Source of the DNA: Bacillota bacterium
GTDB lineage: Bacteria > Bacillota > Clostridia > Christensenellales > CAG-138
Reading direction: 5' to 3'
DNA length: 14,501 nucleotides
Assembly: GCA_023461495.1 (NCBI GenBank)
Contig: JAEYLA010000177.1
Location: forward strand, 1 to 14,501
Shown: positions 6,577 through 14,427 of the stretch, in pieces
Layout of the letters: every line of letters begins with the position of its first letter
Numbering within the stretch: the first letter of the stretch is position 1
The notes under the pieces: model-generated
The model's input: only the letters and a program-made list of their open reading frames with translations
Told to the model about the DNA's origin: nothing
The model's database searches: none
Position numbers and translations under genes: made by a program

Positions 6577-6601
6577 GAAGACGGATCTACCGTTTGGACG
6601 C

Positions 6602-7231
6602 TTATCTGGAGTAGAACTCAACGATCAAATGCTCTTCTATCGTCAGATCGATATCATCGCGCTGCGGCAGAGAAACGACCTTGCCCGTGAGTGTCTCCGC
6701 ATCCATTTCCAGCCACTTGGGAACCGGCTTGCCCGCGCCCTGCTCACGCAGCGCTTTAAACACGGGGATGTCGCGGGAAGCTTCGCGCACGGTAATCACA
6801 TCGCCCACCTTGATGAGGCAAGACGCGATATCAACCTTCTGGCCATTCACGCGGATATGTCCGTGCAGGACAATCTGGCGCGCCATGGGGCGGCTTTCGC
6901 CAAGGCCCAGGCGGTAGGCGACGTTGTCAAGCCTGCGCTCAAGGAGGCAAAGCATGTTTTCGCCTGTTACGCCACGCATGTTGGAGGCCATATCAAAGTA
7001 TTTCCTGAATTGGGATTCCAATACACCGTAGGCGCGGCGGCACTTCTGCTTCTCGCGAAGCTGCACGCCGTATTCCGACTGCTTGCGGGTACGGGCCTGG
7101 CCATGCTGGCCCGGGGGGGTGTGACGCTTGGTAACGGCGCACTTTGCGCCATAGCAGCGGTCGCCCTTCAAAAACAGTTTGGTTCCTTCGCGGCGGCAAA
7201 GCCTGCAAACGGACTCTGTATATCTTGCCAT
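6602..7231 (-). CDS. rpsD: 30S ribosomal protein S4, zinc-binding form
   Basis: S4 nucleates assembly of the 30S 5' domain, and in several bacteria it represses its own operon by binding the mRNA leader. The product has 209 residues. C9, C12, C26 and C31 in the N-terminal part form a C-x2-C...C-x4-C zinc knuckle, so this is the 'C+' form also found in Thermus and unlike the B. subtilis protein. The S4 RNA-binding domain covers about residues 98-160 ([15 protein letters not shown]... [17 protein letters not shown]). AAGGAGG lies upstream of the ATG at a 10-nt gap. It sits 15 nt after rpsK, in the alpha operon, unlike B. subtilis where rpsD is separate. That location makes a leader upstream of rpsM a natural target for it. 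Confidence 0.98.
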   Translation of the reverse strand: MARYTESVCRLCRREGTKLFLKGDRCYGAKCAVTKRHTPPGQHGQARTRKQSEYGVQLREKQKCRRAYGVLESQFRKYFDMASNMRGVTGENMLCLLERRLDNVAYRLGLGESRPMARQIVLHGHIRVNGQKVDIASCLIKVGDVITVREASRDIPVFKALREQGAGKPVPKWLEMDAETLTGKVVSLPQRDDIDLTIEEHLIVEFYSR

Positions 7232-7246
7232 AGTTACACTGCCTCC

Positions 7247-7651
7247 TTACACTCTTCTGCGCTTGGGCGGACGGCAGCCATTGTGCGGGATGGGCGTCAC
7301 GTCCTTAATCATGTTCACTTCAAGCCCTGCAGCCTGCAGCGCGCGGATCGCGGCTTCACGGCCGGAACCGGGGCCCTTGACATAGACTTCCACGGTGTGG
7401 AGGCCATGCTCCATAGCGGCCTTCGCGGCGGTTTCCGCTGCCATCTGCGCCGCATAGGGCGTGGATTTGCGGGAACCACGGAAGCCCAAGCCGCCTGCGG
7501 ATGCCCAGGAAATCGCGTTGCCGAGCGTATCCGTGATGGTGACCATGGTGTTGTTGAAGGAGGAGCGGATGTGTGCCGCACCGCGTTCAATGTTCTTTCT
7601 CTCGCGGCGCTTGCGCGAAGCTGTCTTCTTGATCTTAGTCGCTTTTGCCAT
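7247..7651 (-). CDS. rpsK: 30S ribosomal protein S11
   Basis: S11 lies on the 30S platform and helps shape the mRNA exit and E site. The product has 134 residues with a basic N-terminal tail ([13 protein letters not shown]). The conserved core [18 protein letters not shown] leads on to [19 protein letters not shown], and the conserved end is [15 protein letters not shown]. The ATG at 7651 has AGGAGG at a 10-nt gap. It lies 15 nt from rpsM and 15 nt from rpsD, in the usual alpha-operon order. Confidence 0.98.
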   Translation of the reverse strand: MAKATKIKKTASRKRRERKNIERGAAHIRSSFNNTMVTITDTLGNAISWASAGGLGFRGSRKSTPYAAQMAAETAAKAAMEHGLHTVEVYVKGPGSGREAAIRALQAAGLEVNMIKDVTPIPHNGCRPPKRRRV

Positions 7652-7666
7652 TTTCGCTCTTCCTCC

Positions 7667-8035
7667 TTACTTCCTCTTGCCGCCCATCGTACGCTTGGGA
7701 CCTTTGCGCGTACGGGCGTTCTGCTTGGTACTCTGCCCGCGTACAGGCAGGCCCTTGCGGTGACGGACGCCGCGGTAGCAGCCGATTTCGATAAGGCGCT
7801 TGATGTTCAGAGAAACCTCGCGGCGAAGATCGCCTTCCACCTTGACATTGTGGTCGATATACTCCCTGAGCTTGTTGACGTCCGTTTCGGCGAGATCGCG
7901 CACGCGCGTATCGGGGTTCACGCCGCATGCAGCAATGATATCAGTCGCGGTTTTGCGGCCGATGCCATAAATATAGGTCAGGCCAATCTCCACGCGCTTG
8001 TCTCTGGGCAAGTCTACACCAGAAATACGTGCCAT
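7667..8035 (-). CDS. rpsM: 30S ribosomal protein S13
   Basis: S13 sits in the 30S head, contacts the P-site tRNA with its basic tail and bridges to the 50S subunit. The 122-residue product begins [21 protein letters not shown]. It carries the helix-turn-helix region [12 protein letters not shown], the conserved [27 protein letters not shown] stretch (here with IKRLIEIG) and the tail [15 protein letters not shown]. The ribosome binding site AGGAGGTG lies about 10-12 nt before the ATG, and the start codon is inside a CCATATGG palindrome. It is the first gene of the alpha-operon part and follows an unusually long, structured 289-nt gap after rpmJ, which may control it. Confidence 0.98.
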   Translation of the reverse strand: MARISGVDLPRDKRVEIGLTYIYGIGRKTATDIIAACGVNPDTRVRDLAETDVNKLREYIDHNVKVEGDLRREVSLNIKRLIEIGCYRGVRHRKGLPVRGQSTKQNARTRKGPKRTMGGKRK

Positions 8036-8040
8036 ATGGG

Positions 8041-8324
8041 TTCTACACCTCCTGAAAAAATAGCTCTTTTACTTATGTATCAATCCCGCCGGATTGCACG
8101 GGTAAGCCGTGCCAGCCGCACCGAACGGGTTCTTTTCGCCTGAACCTTATAAAGGTTCATACTCCGGGCTGTTTTGCGAGCTTGCAATCGTCAAATTGGA
8201 CGGCACGCGCCAAATTTGACAGTCTTGCACGGCCGCCGCCCGGATAACGCGTGTTTTAGCGTTGTAGGCAGCCGTGTGCAGCTCCCGCAGCTCCTCGTGG
8301 CGGACGGCCCCGCCGCTGAGCGCT
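8041..8324 (-). other. structured gap between rpmJ and rpsM: candidate leader RNA or inserted repeat element
   Basis: No gene is supported in these 284 bases, but strong inverted repeats fill them. Read along the minus strand they are: 8314-8299 (GGCGG/CCGCC, 6-nt loop); 8280-8226 (nested stems of 5, 7 and 5 bp with internal loops); 8220-8190 (10 bp with one bulged T); 8159-8141 (8 bp, TGAACCTT/AAGGTTCA, 3-nt loop); 8112-8096 (6 bp, GCACGG/CCGTGC); and 8096-8081 (6 bp, CAATCC/GGATTG, GGCG loop). Then come an AT-rich stretch, TTTTTT and the rpsM ribosome binding site. No convincing promoter or T-tract terminator is present. The position is that of the E. coli alpha-operon leader bound by S4. 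The alternative is a dispersed intergenic repeat inserted into the transcript. Confidence 0.5.
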
Positions 8325-8453
<129 letters not shown>

Positions 8454-8473
8454 TTAAACTACTGTGCTCGGCA

Positions 8474-8695
8474 TCAGTTTTTTGCGCGCCATGTTATTCT
8501 TCCGCGCGTAAGATCATAAGGGGAAAGCTCCACCGTGACCTTGTCGCCGGGCAAAATACGGATAAAATTCATCCGCAGCTTGCCGGAGATATGCGCGAGT
8601 ATCTTATGCCCGTTCTGCAACTCCACCTCAAACATCGCGTTCGGGAATGAGTCGGAAACGACGCCTTCTACTTCAATAACATCCTGTTTAGACAA
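8474..8695 (-). CDS. infA: translation initiation factor IF-1 (TTG start)
   Basis: IF-1 is a single OB-fold (S1-type) protein that binds the 30S A site during initiation and assists IF-2 and IF-3. The 73-residue product shows the typical [22 protein letters not shown], then [20 protein letters not shown] and [11 protein letters not shown], with full family length. The start codon is TTG at 8695, preceded by AGGAGG at a 6-nt gap. No in-frame ATG near it would keep the conserved [11 protein letters not shown] start. It lies 20 nt after the KOW protein gene. A weak start codon on an initiation factor gene could limit or autoregulate its synthesis; that is inference. Confidence 0.97.
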   Translation of the reverse strand: MSKQDVIEVEGVVSDSFPNAMFEVELQNGHKILAHISGKLRMNFIRILPGDKVTVELSPYDLTRGRITWRAKN

Positions 8696-8715
8696 GCTAT
8701 CCCTCCTAACGCTTT

Positions 8716-9000
8716 CTACTCAAGTCCGTAGCCCAACGCTGCAAGACACTTTCGCACCTCTGCATCCGCTACGCGCCCGTCCTGCAGAAGCACATCCCTT
8801 ACGTCTTGCGCCACAGCGGGCTCCAGGCGTATGTGCCTGCATTTTTTCTTCTTGGGGCGTTCAGCCTTACGCAGGCGGCCATCGGCAAGCAGCACATACC
8901 CTTCTTCCGAAAGACCCACCACCAGGAACGCCCGTTTTCTGTCCCTGCCGGCGGTGCTTACCGCCACGCGGCCTAGCAAGTCTATGCCGCTTTGGCTCAT
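8716..9000 (-). CDS. KOW-domain RNA-binding protein, L14e-like
   Basis: This 94-residue basic protein has an N-terminal KOW/L14e-like domain: [20 protein letters not shown] (about 10-29), [25 protein letters not shown] (about 35-59). The pattern GRD, then ADGxxRKxxxPKKKKxxH, is typical of the small protein found between map and infA in many Bacillota (ybzG in B. subtilis, as I recall it). It is presumed to bind RNA, perhaps the ribosome; no precise role is established to my knowledge. About 30 C-terminal residues ([21 protein letters not shown]...) form a predicted helical tail. The ATG overlaps the map stop codon in ATGA and has GGAGG four nt upstream, so it is translationally coupled. Confidence 0.9.
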   Translation of the reverse strand: MSQSGIDLLGRVAVSTAGRDRKRAFLVVGLSEEGYVLLADGRLRKAERPKKKKCRHIRLEPAVAQDVRDVLLQDGRVADAEVRKCLAALGYGLE

Positions 9001-9779
9001 GTTTCCTCCACTTCCGGGCCGTGCTCCTCTTGTGTGAGTGTCAAAAGCTCAGGCGCGCCGTCCGTAATGGCGATTGTGTTTTCGTAGTGCGCGCTCGGGC
9101 GTTTGTCCTGTGTGACGACTGTCCAGCCGTCAGAAAGCACTTGCACGCGGGCCGTACCAAGGTTGATCATGGGCTCCACTGCCAGCGTCATGCCGGGTTC
9201 CAGGCGGATGCCGCGTCCGGGCTTGCCGTAGTTTGGCACATCCGGCGCTTCATGCATCTGCCTGCCAATGCCGTGGCCCACAAGTTCGCGCACCACGCCG
9301 TAGCCGTGCGCTTCTGCATGCGCCTGTATTGCCGCGGAAATATCGCCAAGCCTGTTTCCCGCGCGCGCCATGTGGAACCCTTCAAAGAAGCATTCCCTGG
9401 TCACCCGCACAAGCTTTTGTACCTCCGGCGCAACCTTGCCCACAAAGAATGTGCGCGCCGCGTCGCCATGCCAGCCGCCGAAATAGGCGCCGACGTCGAT
9501 ACTGACGATATCCCCATCCTGAAGCGTCCGCCCGCCGGGAATTCCGTGGACGACCTGCTCGTTTACGGAAGCACAGATGCTCTTGGGATAGCCCCTGTAG
9601 TTGAGAAAGGACGCGGTGGCGTTACGGCTCCTGATGAGCTCCGCTGCCGCCTGATCCAACTCTTCCGTGGAAATGCCCGGCCTTACGAGCTTTTGCATGG
9701 CCTGCAGCACTTCTTCCACAATGCGCCCCGCCTTGCGCATACTTTCAATTTCGGCGGGCGTCTTAATCGTCATGGCCAT
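8997..9779 (-). CDS. map: methionine aminopeptidase type I
   Basis: This enzyme removes the initiator methionine from new proteins once deformylated. The 260-residue product has the pita-bread fold with all expected residues: H79 (VVHGIPGG), metal ligands D95 (SIDVG), D106 (HGDAART), H169 (VGHGIG), E202 (AVEPMI) and E233 (HYENT), and H176 (QMHEAP). There is no N-terminal zinc or SH3 extension, so it is the short type Ia form. The ATG at 9779 shares a base with the adk stop in TGATG, which favours coupled translation. A second ATG at 9773 is equally possible, since neither has a strong ribosome binding site. The gene overlaps the KOW protein gene by ATGA. Confidence 0.96.
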   Translation of the reverse strand: MAMTIKTPAEIESMRKAGRIVEEVLQAMQKLVRPGISTEELDQAAAELIRSRNATASFLNYRGYPKSICASVNEQVVHGIPGGRTLQDGDIVSIDVGAYFGGWHGDAARTFFVGKVAPEVQKLVRVTRECFFEGFHMARAGNRLGDISAAIQAHAEAHGYGVVRELVGHGIGRQMHEAPDVPNYGKPGRGIRLEPGMTLAVEPMINLGTARVQVLSDGWTVVTQDKRPSAHYENTIAITDGAPELLTLTQEEHGPEVEET

Positions 9780-10396
9780 CAACCCAACAACGCCGTGATG
9801 CTCGCGTCGACTTCCTCCGGGGTACGGTCGCCGTCTATGGTGTAAAGCAGACCCTTTTCCCGGTAGTAGGCAATGAGCGGCGCCGTCTGCGCTTCGTATA
9901 CCCTGAGACGATTTTCCACCGTTTCCGCCTTATCGTCGTCTCTTTGGTAGAGCCCTGTGCCGCAATCCCTGCAAGCACAGTCCGCATGGGTGGACGTGTG
10001 GTGAACCGCCCCGCAGTCCGGGCAGATGCGCCTCCCGCTAATGCGGGCAACCAAGCGTTCAAACGGCACTTCCAGGTTGATGACGTAGTCGATATCCGTA
10101 ATTGTTCCAAGCGCGTCCGCCTGTGCCGCGGTGCGCGGAAACCCATCAAGCAAAAAGCCGCTTTTGCAATCTTCATGGGCAAGCCGGAGCCTGACCATGT
10201 CGATGATGACAGTGTCCGGCACCAGCTCCCCCTTGTCGATATAGCTTTGGGCGCTGATCCCCAACGGCGTTTTTGCCTTGCGCTCGGCACGCAGCATATC
10301 CCCGGTAGAGATATGCGCGATATTGTACCGCTTGCACACAAGTGCTGCCTGCGTACCTTTGCCTGCGCCCGGAGGCCCTAGGAATATCAGCTTCAT
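9779..10396 (-). CDS. adk: adenylate kinase, zinc-LID form
   Basis: The enzyme catalyses ATP + AMP = 2 ADP and balances the adenylate pool. The 205-residue product opens with the P-loop GPPGAGKGT (7-15). The AMP-binding segment follows (ISTGDMLRA, 29-37; LLDGFPRT, 82-89). The LID region holds C125, C128, C142 and C145, a four-cysteine zinc site in the order CPDC...CRDC. QRDDD (151-155) follows, carrying the catalytic arginine. The LID between the two cysteine pairs is a few residues shorter than the common form. AGGAG lies seven nt before the ATG. It follows secY by 16 nt and shares a TGATG junction with map. Confidence 0.98.
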   Translation of the reverse strand: MKLIFLGPPGAGKGTQAALVCKRYNIAHISTGDMLRAERKAKTPLGISAQSYIDKGELVPDTVIIDMVRLRLAHEDCKSGFLLDGFPRTAAQADALGTITDIDYVINLEVPFERLVARISGRRICPDCGAVHHTSTHADCACRDCGTGLYQRDDDKAETVENRLRVYEAQTAPLIAYYREKGLLYTIDGDRTPEEVDASITALLG

Positions 10397-10412
10397 GCGA
10401 TTGCTCCTTTCC

Positions 10413-11681
10413 TCAGTTGAGGAAGCCCTTGTAATGCCGCAAGAGCATCTGGCTTTGCAGCTGATCCATCGTCTCGAGCGCCACGCTGACCATAATCAGC
10501 ACGCTGGTCGGCCCGAAGGGCGACTTGATGCCGAAGATGTGAAGGATCACGTTGGGGATGATTGCGATGATCATCAGGAACATTGCGCCAAAGAACGTGA
10601 GCCTGCTGCTGATGCGGGAGAGATAATCGCTCGTGGGCTTGCCGGGGCGGATGCCCGGGATGAAGCCGCCGTTTTGCTGCAGGTTCTTGCTCATCTCAAT
10701 GGGATTGAAGGAAATCGTGGTATAGAAGTATGCAAAGCCCAGTATGAGCAGCGCATACGCAATATAGTATACCACAGTACCCGTACCCATGTACTGTACC
10801 CAGAACTGGGAGAACCCGCCGGTGAGGCCGGGATCGACAATCTGGATCACCATCACAGGGAACTGCGTGATAGTCAGCGCGAAAATGAGCGGCATAACGC
10901 CGTTCGCGTTCGGTTTCATGGGAATGTGGGTGGACTGCCCGCCGTAAAGCTTGCGGCCCACAACGCGCTTTGCGTACTGTACCGGCACGCGGCGCACGCC
11001 CTCATTCACAAACACCACCAACAGGATGACTGCTGCGATCAGAACCAGGATCAAAGGTACGAGCCAAGGCGAGAACGTCTTGGCCGTGCCGATCTGGGGC
11101 GCATAGCTGATGATCGTGGTCGGGATCTGAGACACGATGGAAGAGAAGATCAGCATGGAAATACCATTGCCGATACCAATCTCCGTAATGCGCTCACCCA
11201 GCCACATCAGGAAGCAAGTACCCGCCGTTGCAACGATACCGATCGTCGCGTAGGTAAAGAAGTTCGGGTTGTACACAGCGCCGGAGCCGAGGCTCAGAAT
11301 GATGCCTACGGACTGAACCAACGCCAACGCTACGCCCACGAACCTCGTGGCCTGCTGCAGCTTCTTGCGGCCGTCTTCTTCTTTTGCCAGACGCTCGAGC
11401 GCCGGGATGGCGATTTGCAGCAACTGCACAATAATGGAGGCCGTAATGTAGGGCGAGATGCCCATTGCGAATATGGTGAAATTCGCAAAGCTGCCGCCGG
11501 AAAGCAAGTTCAAAAAGCCCAATGCGTCATAGTTTGCCATCTGCTGGGCAATAAAGCTTGCATTCACGCCCGGGATAGGAAGGAAGCAGCCCACGCGGTA
11601 GATCACGATGAGCACAAGCGTCATCAGGATCTTTTTGCGAATCTCAGGGACTTTGAACGCGTTGACCAGCGTTTTGAACAT
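10413..11681 (-). CDS. secY: protein translocase subunit SecY
   Basis: SecY forms the membrane channel through which SecA and the ribosome export or insert proteins. The 422-residue product has the ten-helix pattern. The start is [17 protein letters not shown], with TM1 carrying YRVGCFLPIPGVN. The cytoplasmic loop with GERITEIGIGNGISMLIF is conserved. The long basic loop NEGVRRVPVQYAKRVVGR contacts SecA and the ribosome. A further loop, GGFIPGIRPGKPTSDYL, precedes the last helices. The ATG overlaps the rplO stop codon (TAATG), and GAGGTGAT inside rplO is the ribosome binding site, so secY translation is coupled to rplO. It lies in the classical spc-operon position before adk and map. Confidence 0.98.
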   Translation of the reverse strand: MFKTLVNAFKVPEIRKKILMTLVLIVIYRVGCFLPIPGVNASFIAQQMANYDALGFLNLLSGGSFANFTIFAMGISPYITASIIVQLLQIAIPALERLAKEEDGRKKLQQATRFVGVALALVQSVGIILSLGSGAVYNPNFFTYATIGIVATAGTCFLMWLGERITEIGIGNGISMLIFSSIVSQIPTTIISYAPQIGTAKTFSPWLVPLILVLIAAVILLVVFVNEGVRRVPVQYAKRVVGRKLYGGQSTHIPMKPNANGVMPLIFALTITQFPVMVIQIVDPGLTGGFSQFWVQYMGTGTVVYYIAYALLILGFAYFYTTISFNPIEMSKNLQQNGGFIPGIRPGKPTSDYLSRISSRLTFFGAMFLMIIAIIPNVILHIFGIKSPFGPTSVLIMVSVALETMDQLQSQMLLRHYKGFLN

Positions 11682-12124
11682 TACTCAATCACCTCAACAC
11701 TTCCGCCCTTGGCCTCAATTGCTGTTTTGGCCGTCTCGGAGAATTTCGCCGCTTTTACGGTAAGCTTTTTCTCAAGCTCGCCACGTCCCAGAACCTTGAG
11801 GCCGTCTTTTTCGATCTTGCTGATCATGCCCAACTGCTTGAGCATTTCAGCGGTGACCACGGTGTCATTCTCCAACCCGTTGAGGTCGGATATGTTGATA
11901 ACAGTATACTCTTTCGCGAAGATATTGGTAAAGCCGCGCTTGGGCAAACGACGTGCGAGAGGCATCTGGCCGCCCTCAAAGCCGTTCTTCTTGCTGCCGC
12001 TGCGGGCTTTCTGGCCCTTGTGGCCCTTTGCGGAGGTCTTGCCCATGCCGGAACCGGTACCGCGGCCTACGCGCTTTTTCGCCTTTGTAGAGCCGGCGGC
12101 GGGCTGTAGCTCATGCAGTTTCAT
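11681..12124 (-). CDS. rplO: 50S ribosomal protein L15
   Basis: L15 is a late-assembling 23S rRNA-binding protein. The 147-residue product has the glycine- and lysine-rich extended N-terminus ([19 protein letters not shown], 17-34). The signature [18 protein letters not shown] is at 48-65, followed by a globular C-terminal domain ending SVEVIE. AAGGAGG precedes the ATG. The stop codon overlaps the secY start. It follows rpmD by 12 nt, as in most bacteria. Confidence 0.98.
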   Translation of the reverse strand: MKLHELQPAAGSTKAKKRVGRGTGSGMGKTSAKGHKGQKARSGSKKNGFEGGQMPLARRLPKRGFTNIFAKEYTVINISDLNGLENDTVVTAEMLKQLGMISKIEKDGLKVLGRGELEKKLTVKAAKFSETAKTAIEAKGGSVEVIE

Positions 12125-12136
12125 GGTGTCCCCTCC

Positions 12137-12316
12137 TTATACTTCTTCCACCTTGACGAGGTGTTTTACCTTAAAGATTTTGCCGCGGGTGCAGGCGTTG
12201 TCCGGCTGCACCGTGACGCTGTTGATTTTACGAAGCCCCAGCGACTCGACAGTCGCTTTCTGATCCTTGAGGGCGCCGATGGTGCTCTTCACGAGCGTGA
12301 TTTTCAAATTAGCCAT
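12137..12316 (-). CDS. rpmD: 50S ribosomal protein L30
   Basis: The 59-residue product starts [20 protein letters not shown] and has the L30 core [16 protein letters not shown]. Bacterial L30 is a small protein on the 50S surface near 5S rRNA. The ATG at 12316 has AAAGGAG upstream. Longer in-frame readings toward 12379 overlap rpsE and add no conserved residues. It lies between rpsE and rplO in the standard order. Confidence 0.97.
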   Translation of the reverse strand: MANLKITLVKSTIGALKDQKATVESLGLRKINSVTVQPDNACTRGKIFKVKHLVKVEEV

Positions 12317-12335
12317 GTTACGCTCCTTTCTCGGA

Positions 12336-12842
12336 TCAGTCGAGGATCTCGGATACCGTCTTGCCGCGAAGCCTTGCAATCTGCTCCACCGTGCGCAACT
12401 GCTTGAGGCCGTCGAGGGTGGCCTTCACGCAGTTTGCCGGGTTGTTGGAGCCATAGCTCTTGGTACGGATATCCTTGATGCCAGCCATTTCAAGCACGGC
12501 ACGCGCGGGGCCGCCGGCGATAACGCCGGTACCTTCTTCAGCAGGGAGCATGCGGACATGACCCTTAGAAAAACGGCCTTCCACCTGGTGCGGGATCGTG
12601 GTGCCAACCAAGGGAACCTCGATCATGTGGCGCTTGGCGTCTTCAATGCCCTTGCGGACGGCTTCCGGAATTTCAGCCGCTTTGCCCATGCCAATGCCGA
12701 CCTTGCCGTTCTCGTTGCCGACAACCATCAGTGCGGAGAAGCGGAAGTTACGGCCGCCCTTAACAACCTTGGCAACGCGGTTGATGGAAACGAGGCGTTC
12801 CTTAAACTCGGGAGCTTCCTGCTCGAATCTTCTATTCTGCAT
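12336..12842 (-). CDS. rpsE: 30S ribosomal protein S5
   Basis: S5 is a decoding-fidelity protein near the mRNA entry. The 168-residue product has the S5 RNA-binding domain with the signature [18 protein letters not shown] (26-43) and [20 protein letters not shown]. The C-terminal domain carries [22 protein letters not shown] (100-121) and [22 protein letters not shown] lies before the ATG. It is 12 nt after rplR and 19 nt before rpmD. Confidence 0.98.
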   Translation of the reverse strand: MQNRRFEQEAPEFKERLVSINRVAKVVKGGRNFRFSALMVVGNENGKVGIGMGKAAEIPEAVRKGIEDAKRHMIEVPLVGTTIPHQVEGRFSKGHVRMLPAEEGTGVIAGGPARAVLEMAGIKDIRTKSYGSNNPANCVKATLDGLKQLRTVEQIARLRGKTVSEILD

Positions 12843-12854
12843 CGTTTTTCCTCC

Positions 12855-13223
12855 TTAGAAGTCCAGCCCGGCCTTGCGGGCGCCTTCGGCCACAGCCGCT
12901 ACACGGCCTGTGTACAGATAGCCGCCGCGGTCGAACACGACCTTCGTGACGCCCTTTTCCAGAGCGCGCTTCCCGATGAGTTCGCCTACGAGCATAGCTG
13001 CTTCTTTCTTGCTTTTGCCGGCAAGCTGGCCTTTAATGGAAGCATCCAAAGTGGAAGCTGCTGCCAGGGTGTTGCCGACTTTATCGTTGATAACCTGTGC
13101 GTAAATATGGTTCAGGCTGCGGTATACATTGAGCCTGGGCCTCTCCTCGGTACCAATCAGGTGGTTGCGGGAGCGGTCATGGCGCGCTTTGCGCACAGCA
13201 TTCTTATCGATTTTCGAAATCAT
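12855..13223 (-). CDS. rplR: 50S ribosomal protein L18
   Basis: L18 brings 5S rRNA into the 50S subunit together with L5. The 122-residue product has a basic N-terminal arm ([19 protein letters not shown]), [20 protein letters not shown], and the C-terminal [26 protein letters not shown] typical of the family. AAGGAG lies about 12 nt upstream of the ATG, a rather long gap. It follows rplF by 25 nt. Confidence 0.97.
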   Translation of the reverse strand: MISKIDKNAVRKARHDRSRNHLIGTEERPRLNVYRSLNHIYAQVINDKVGNTLAAASTLDASIKGQLAGKSKKEAAMLVGELIGKRALEKGVTKVVFDRGGYLYTGRVAAVAEGARKAGLDF

Positions 13224-13248
13224 ACTACCTTGTCACTCCTTCCTTTGG

Positions 13249-13791
13249 TTACTTCTTACCTGTCTTGCCTTCCTTGCGGAGCACGACTTCAGTATCGTAC
13301 TTGATGCCCTTGCCCTTGTACGGTTCGGGCTCACGCACCGCGCGGATGTTGGCGGCCAGCTGGCCGACGATCTGCTTGTTGATGCCGGACACAACGATCT
13401 TGTTGGGTGCGGGGACATCAAACTGGATGCCGGCAGGCTCGGTGAACTCAACAGGATGCGAGTAACCAACGTTGAGCACAAGCTTGTTGCCCTGCTTCTG
13501 CGCCCTGTAACCGACGCCGACGATTTCAAGGTTCTTCGTGTAGCCCTTGGTAACGCCGACGACCATGTTGTTGATGAGCGTACGGGAGAGGCCGTGGAGC
13601 GCGCGGTGGCGCTTCTCATCGGTCGGGCGCTTAACCGTAAGCACGCCGCTCTCCTGCTCAATGATCATGTCCTTGGAGATTTTCTCAGAGAGCTGGCCCT
13701 TTGGGCCTTTCACAGTGACGGTGTTATCCCCACCGACCGTGATTGTCACTCCGTCCAGAATGGTAACCGGAAGTTTTCCGATACGCGACAT
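13249..13791 (-). CDS. rplF: 50S ribosomal protein L6
   Basis: L6 binds 23S rRNA near the sarcin-ricin loop and the factor-binding site. The 180-residue product shows the two repeated alpha/beta domains (about 1-81 and 82-180). The start is [11 protein letters not shown], and the C-terminal signature [11 protein letters not shown] is at 155-165. It ends in a basic tail. AGGAGGTG precedes the ATG. It follows rpsH by 28 nt in the normal spc order. Confidence 0.98.
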   Translation of the reverse strand: MSRIGKLPVTILDGVTITVGGDNTVTVKGPKGQLSEKISKDMIIEQESGVLTVKRPTDEKRHRALHGLSRTLINNMVVGVTKGYTKNLEIVGVGYRAQKQGNKLVLNVGYSHPVEFTEPAGIQFDVPAPNKIVVSGINKQIVGQLAANIRAVREPEPYKGKGIKYDTEVVLRKEGKTGKK

Positions 13792-13819
13792 TTCTTACAC
13801 CTCCTGTGTTGATGCTTTC

Positions 13820-14212
13820 TTACCAAACGTAGGCGAGCACTTCGCCGCCAACCGCATGCTTGCGCGCTTCTTTATCGGTCATCACACCCTTGGGGGTGGA
13901 GACAATCGCGATGCCGAGGCCGCCCAATACCTTGGGCATTTCATCCTTGCGGGCATAGACCCGGAGGCCCGGCCGGCTGATGCGCTTGATACCGACGATA
14001 ACGCGCTGCTTGTTGGGGCCGTACTTGAGCTGGATGCGGATGGTCTTCGCGACACCGTTCTCAAGAAGCTCATACCCTTTGATGTAGCCTTCGCTCAGAA
14101 GGATCTGCGCGATGGCCTTTTTGATCGTCGAGGCGGGTACATCCACGGTCTCGTGCTTTACCACCAGGGCGTTGCGGATACGTGTGAGCATATCTGCGAT
14201 GGGATCGGTCAT
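13820..14212 (-). CDS. rpsH: 30S ribosomal protein S8
   Basis: S8 is a primary 16S rRNA-binding protein and in E. coli represses the spc operon through a leader at rplE. The product from this start has 130 residues: [15 protein letters not shown] at the N-terminus, and the C-terminal [25 protein letters not shown] and [19 protein letters not shown]. Two in-frame ATGs compete. The one at 14212 has GGAGG with an 8-nt gap. The one at 14218 (MNMTDP) has only 2 nt and matches the MVMTDP start I recall from B. subtilis. I prefer 14212 on spacing. It is 14 nt after rpsN. Confidence 0.96.
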   Translation of the reverse strand: MTDPIADMLTRIRNALVVKHETVDVPASTIKKAIAQILLSEGYIKGYELLENGVAKTIRIQLKYGPNKQRVIVGIKRISRPGLRVYARKDEMPKVLGGLGIAIVSTPKGVMTDKEARKHAVGGEVLAYVW

Positions 14213-14226
14213 GTTCATTCCCTCCT

Positions 14227-14412
14227 TTACCAGCTTGCCTTGCGCACGCCGGGGATTTCGCCCTTGTACGCCAGGTTACGGAAGCAAATACGGCAGATAC
14301 CATACTTTCTGAGCACCGAGTGCGGCCTGCCGCAGATACGGCAGCGGGTGTACGCGCGGGTGCTGAACTTGGGATCAGCCTGCTGCTTGTTGATCATGCT
14401 TTTCTTTGCCAC
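14227..14412 (-). CDS. rpsN: 30S ribosomal protein S14 type Z
   Basis: The 61-residue product is the short zinc-binding S14 of Gram-positive bacteria and thermophiles, placed in the 30S head. C24, C27, C40 and C43 form the ribbon (CRIC...CRIC), followed by the conserved [18 protein letters not shown] end. The start codon is GTG at 14412, with AAGGAGG seven nt upstream. The later in-frame ATG would remove conserved N-terminal residues. It is 15 nt after rplE. A zinc-free S14 paralogue may exist elsewhere in the genome, as in other Bacillota, but none is in this window. Confidence 0.97.
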   Translation of the reverse strand: MAKKSMINKQQADPKFSTRAYTRCRICGRPHSVLRKYGICRICFRNLAYKGEIPGVRKASW

Positions 14413-14427
14413 GTTGTTTCCTCCTTA

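Noticed and set aside
8051..8096. Hairpin 8096-8081 plus TTTTTT (8060-8055) as a terminator before rpsM
   Set aside because: About 20 nt separate the stem from the T run, so it is not a proper intrinsic terminator. The T run lies directly at the rpsM ribosome binding site.
6629..8143. Plus-strand open frame of 504 codons
   Set aside because: It is antisense to rpsD, rpsK and rpsM and extends into the structured gap. There are no recognisable domains and no independent promoter.
8147..8230. Short minus-strand open frame within the rpmJ-rpsM gap, ending PEYEPL
   Set aside because: The frame is open upstream but has no start codon with a ribosome binding site; the only candidate is a GTG at 8230 inside a stem. 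It is better explained as part of the structured or repeat sequence.
8535..9845. Plus-strand open frame of 436 codons
   Set aside because: It is antisense to infA, the KOW protein gene and map, with low-quality cysteine/histidine-rich translation.
10278..12263. Plus-strand open frame of 661 codons
   Set aside because: It runs antisense across adk, secY, rplO and rpmD, whose minus-strand products are unmistakable. Its translation is histidine- and arginine-rich with no family features, and it arises from codon bias on the opposite strand.
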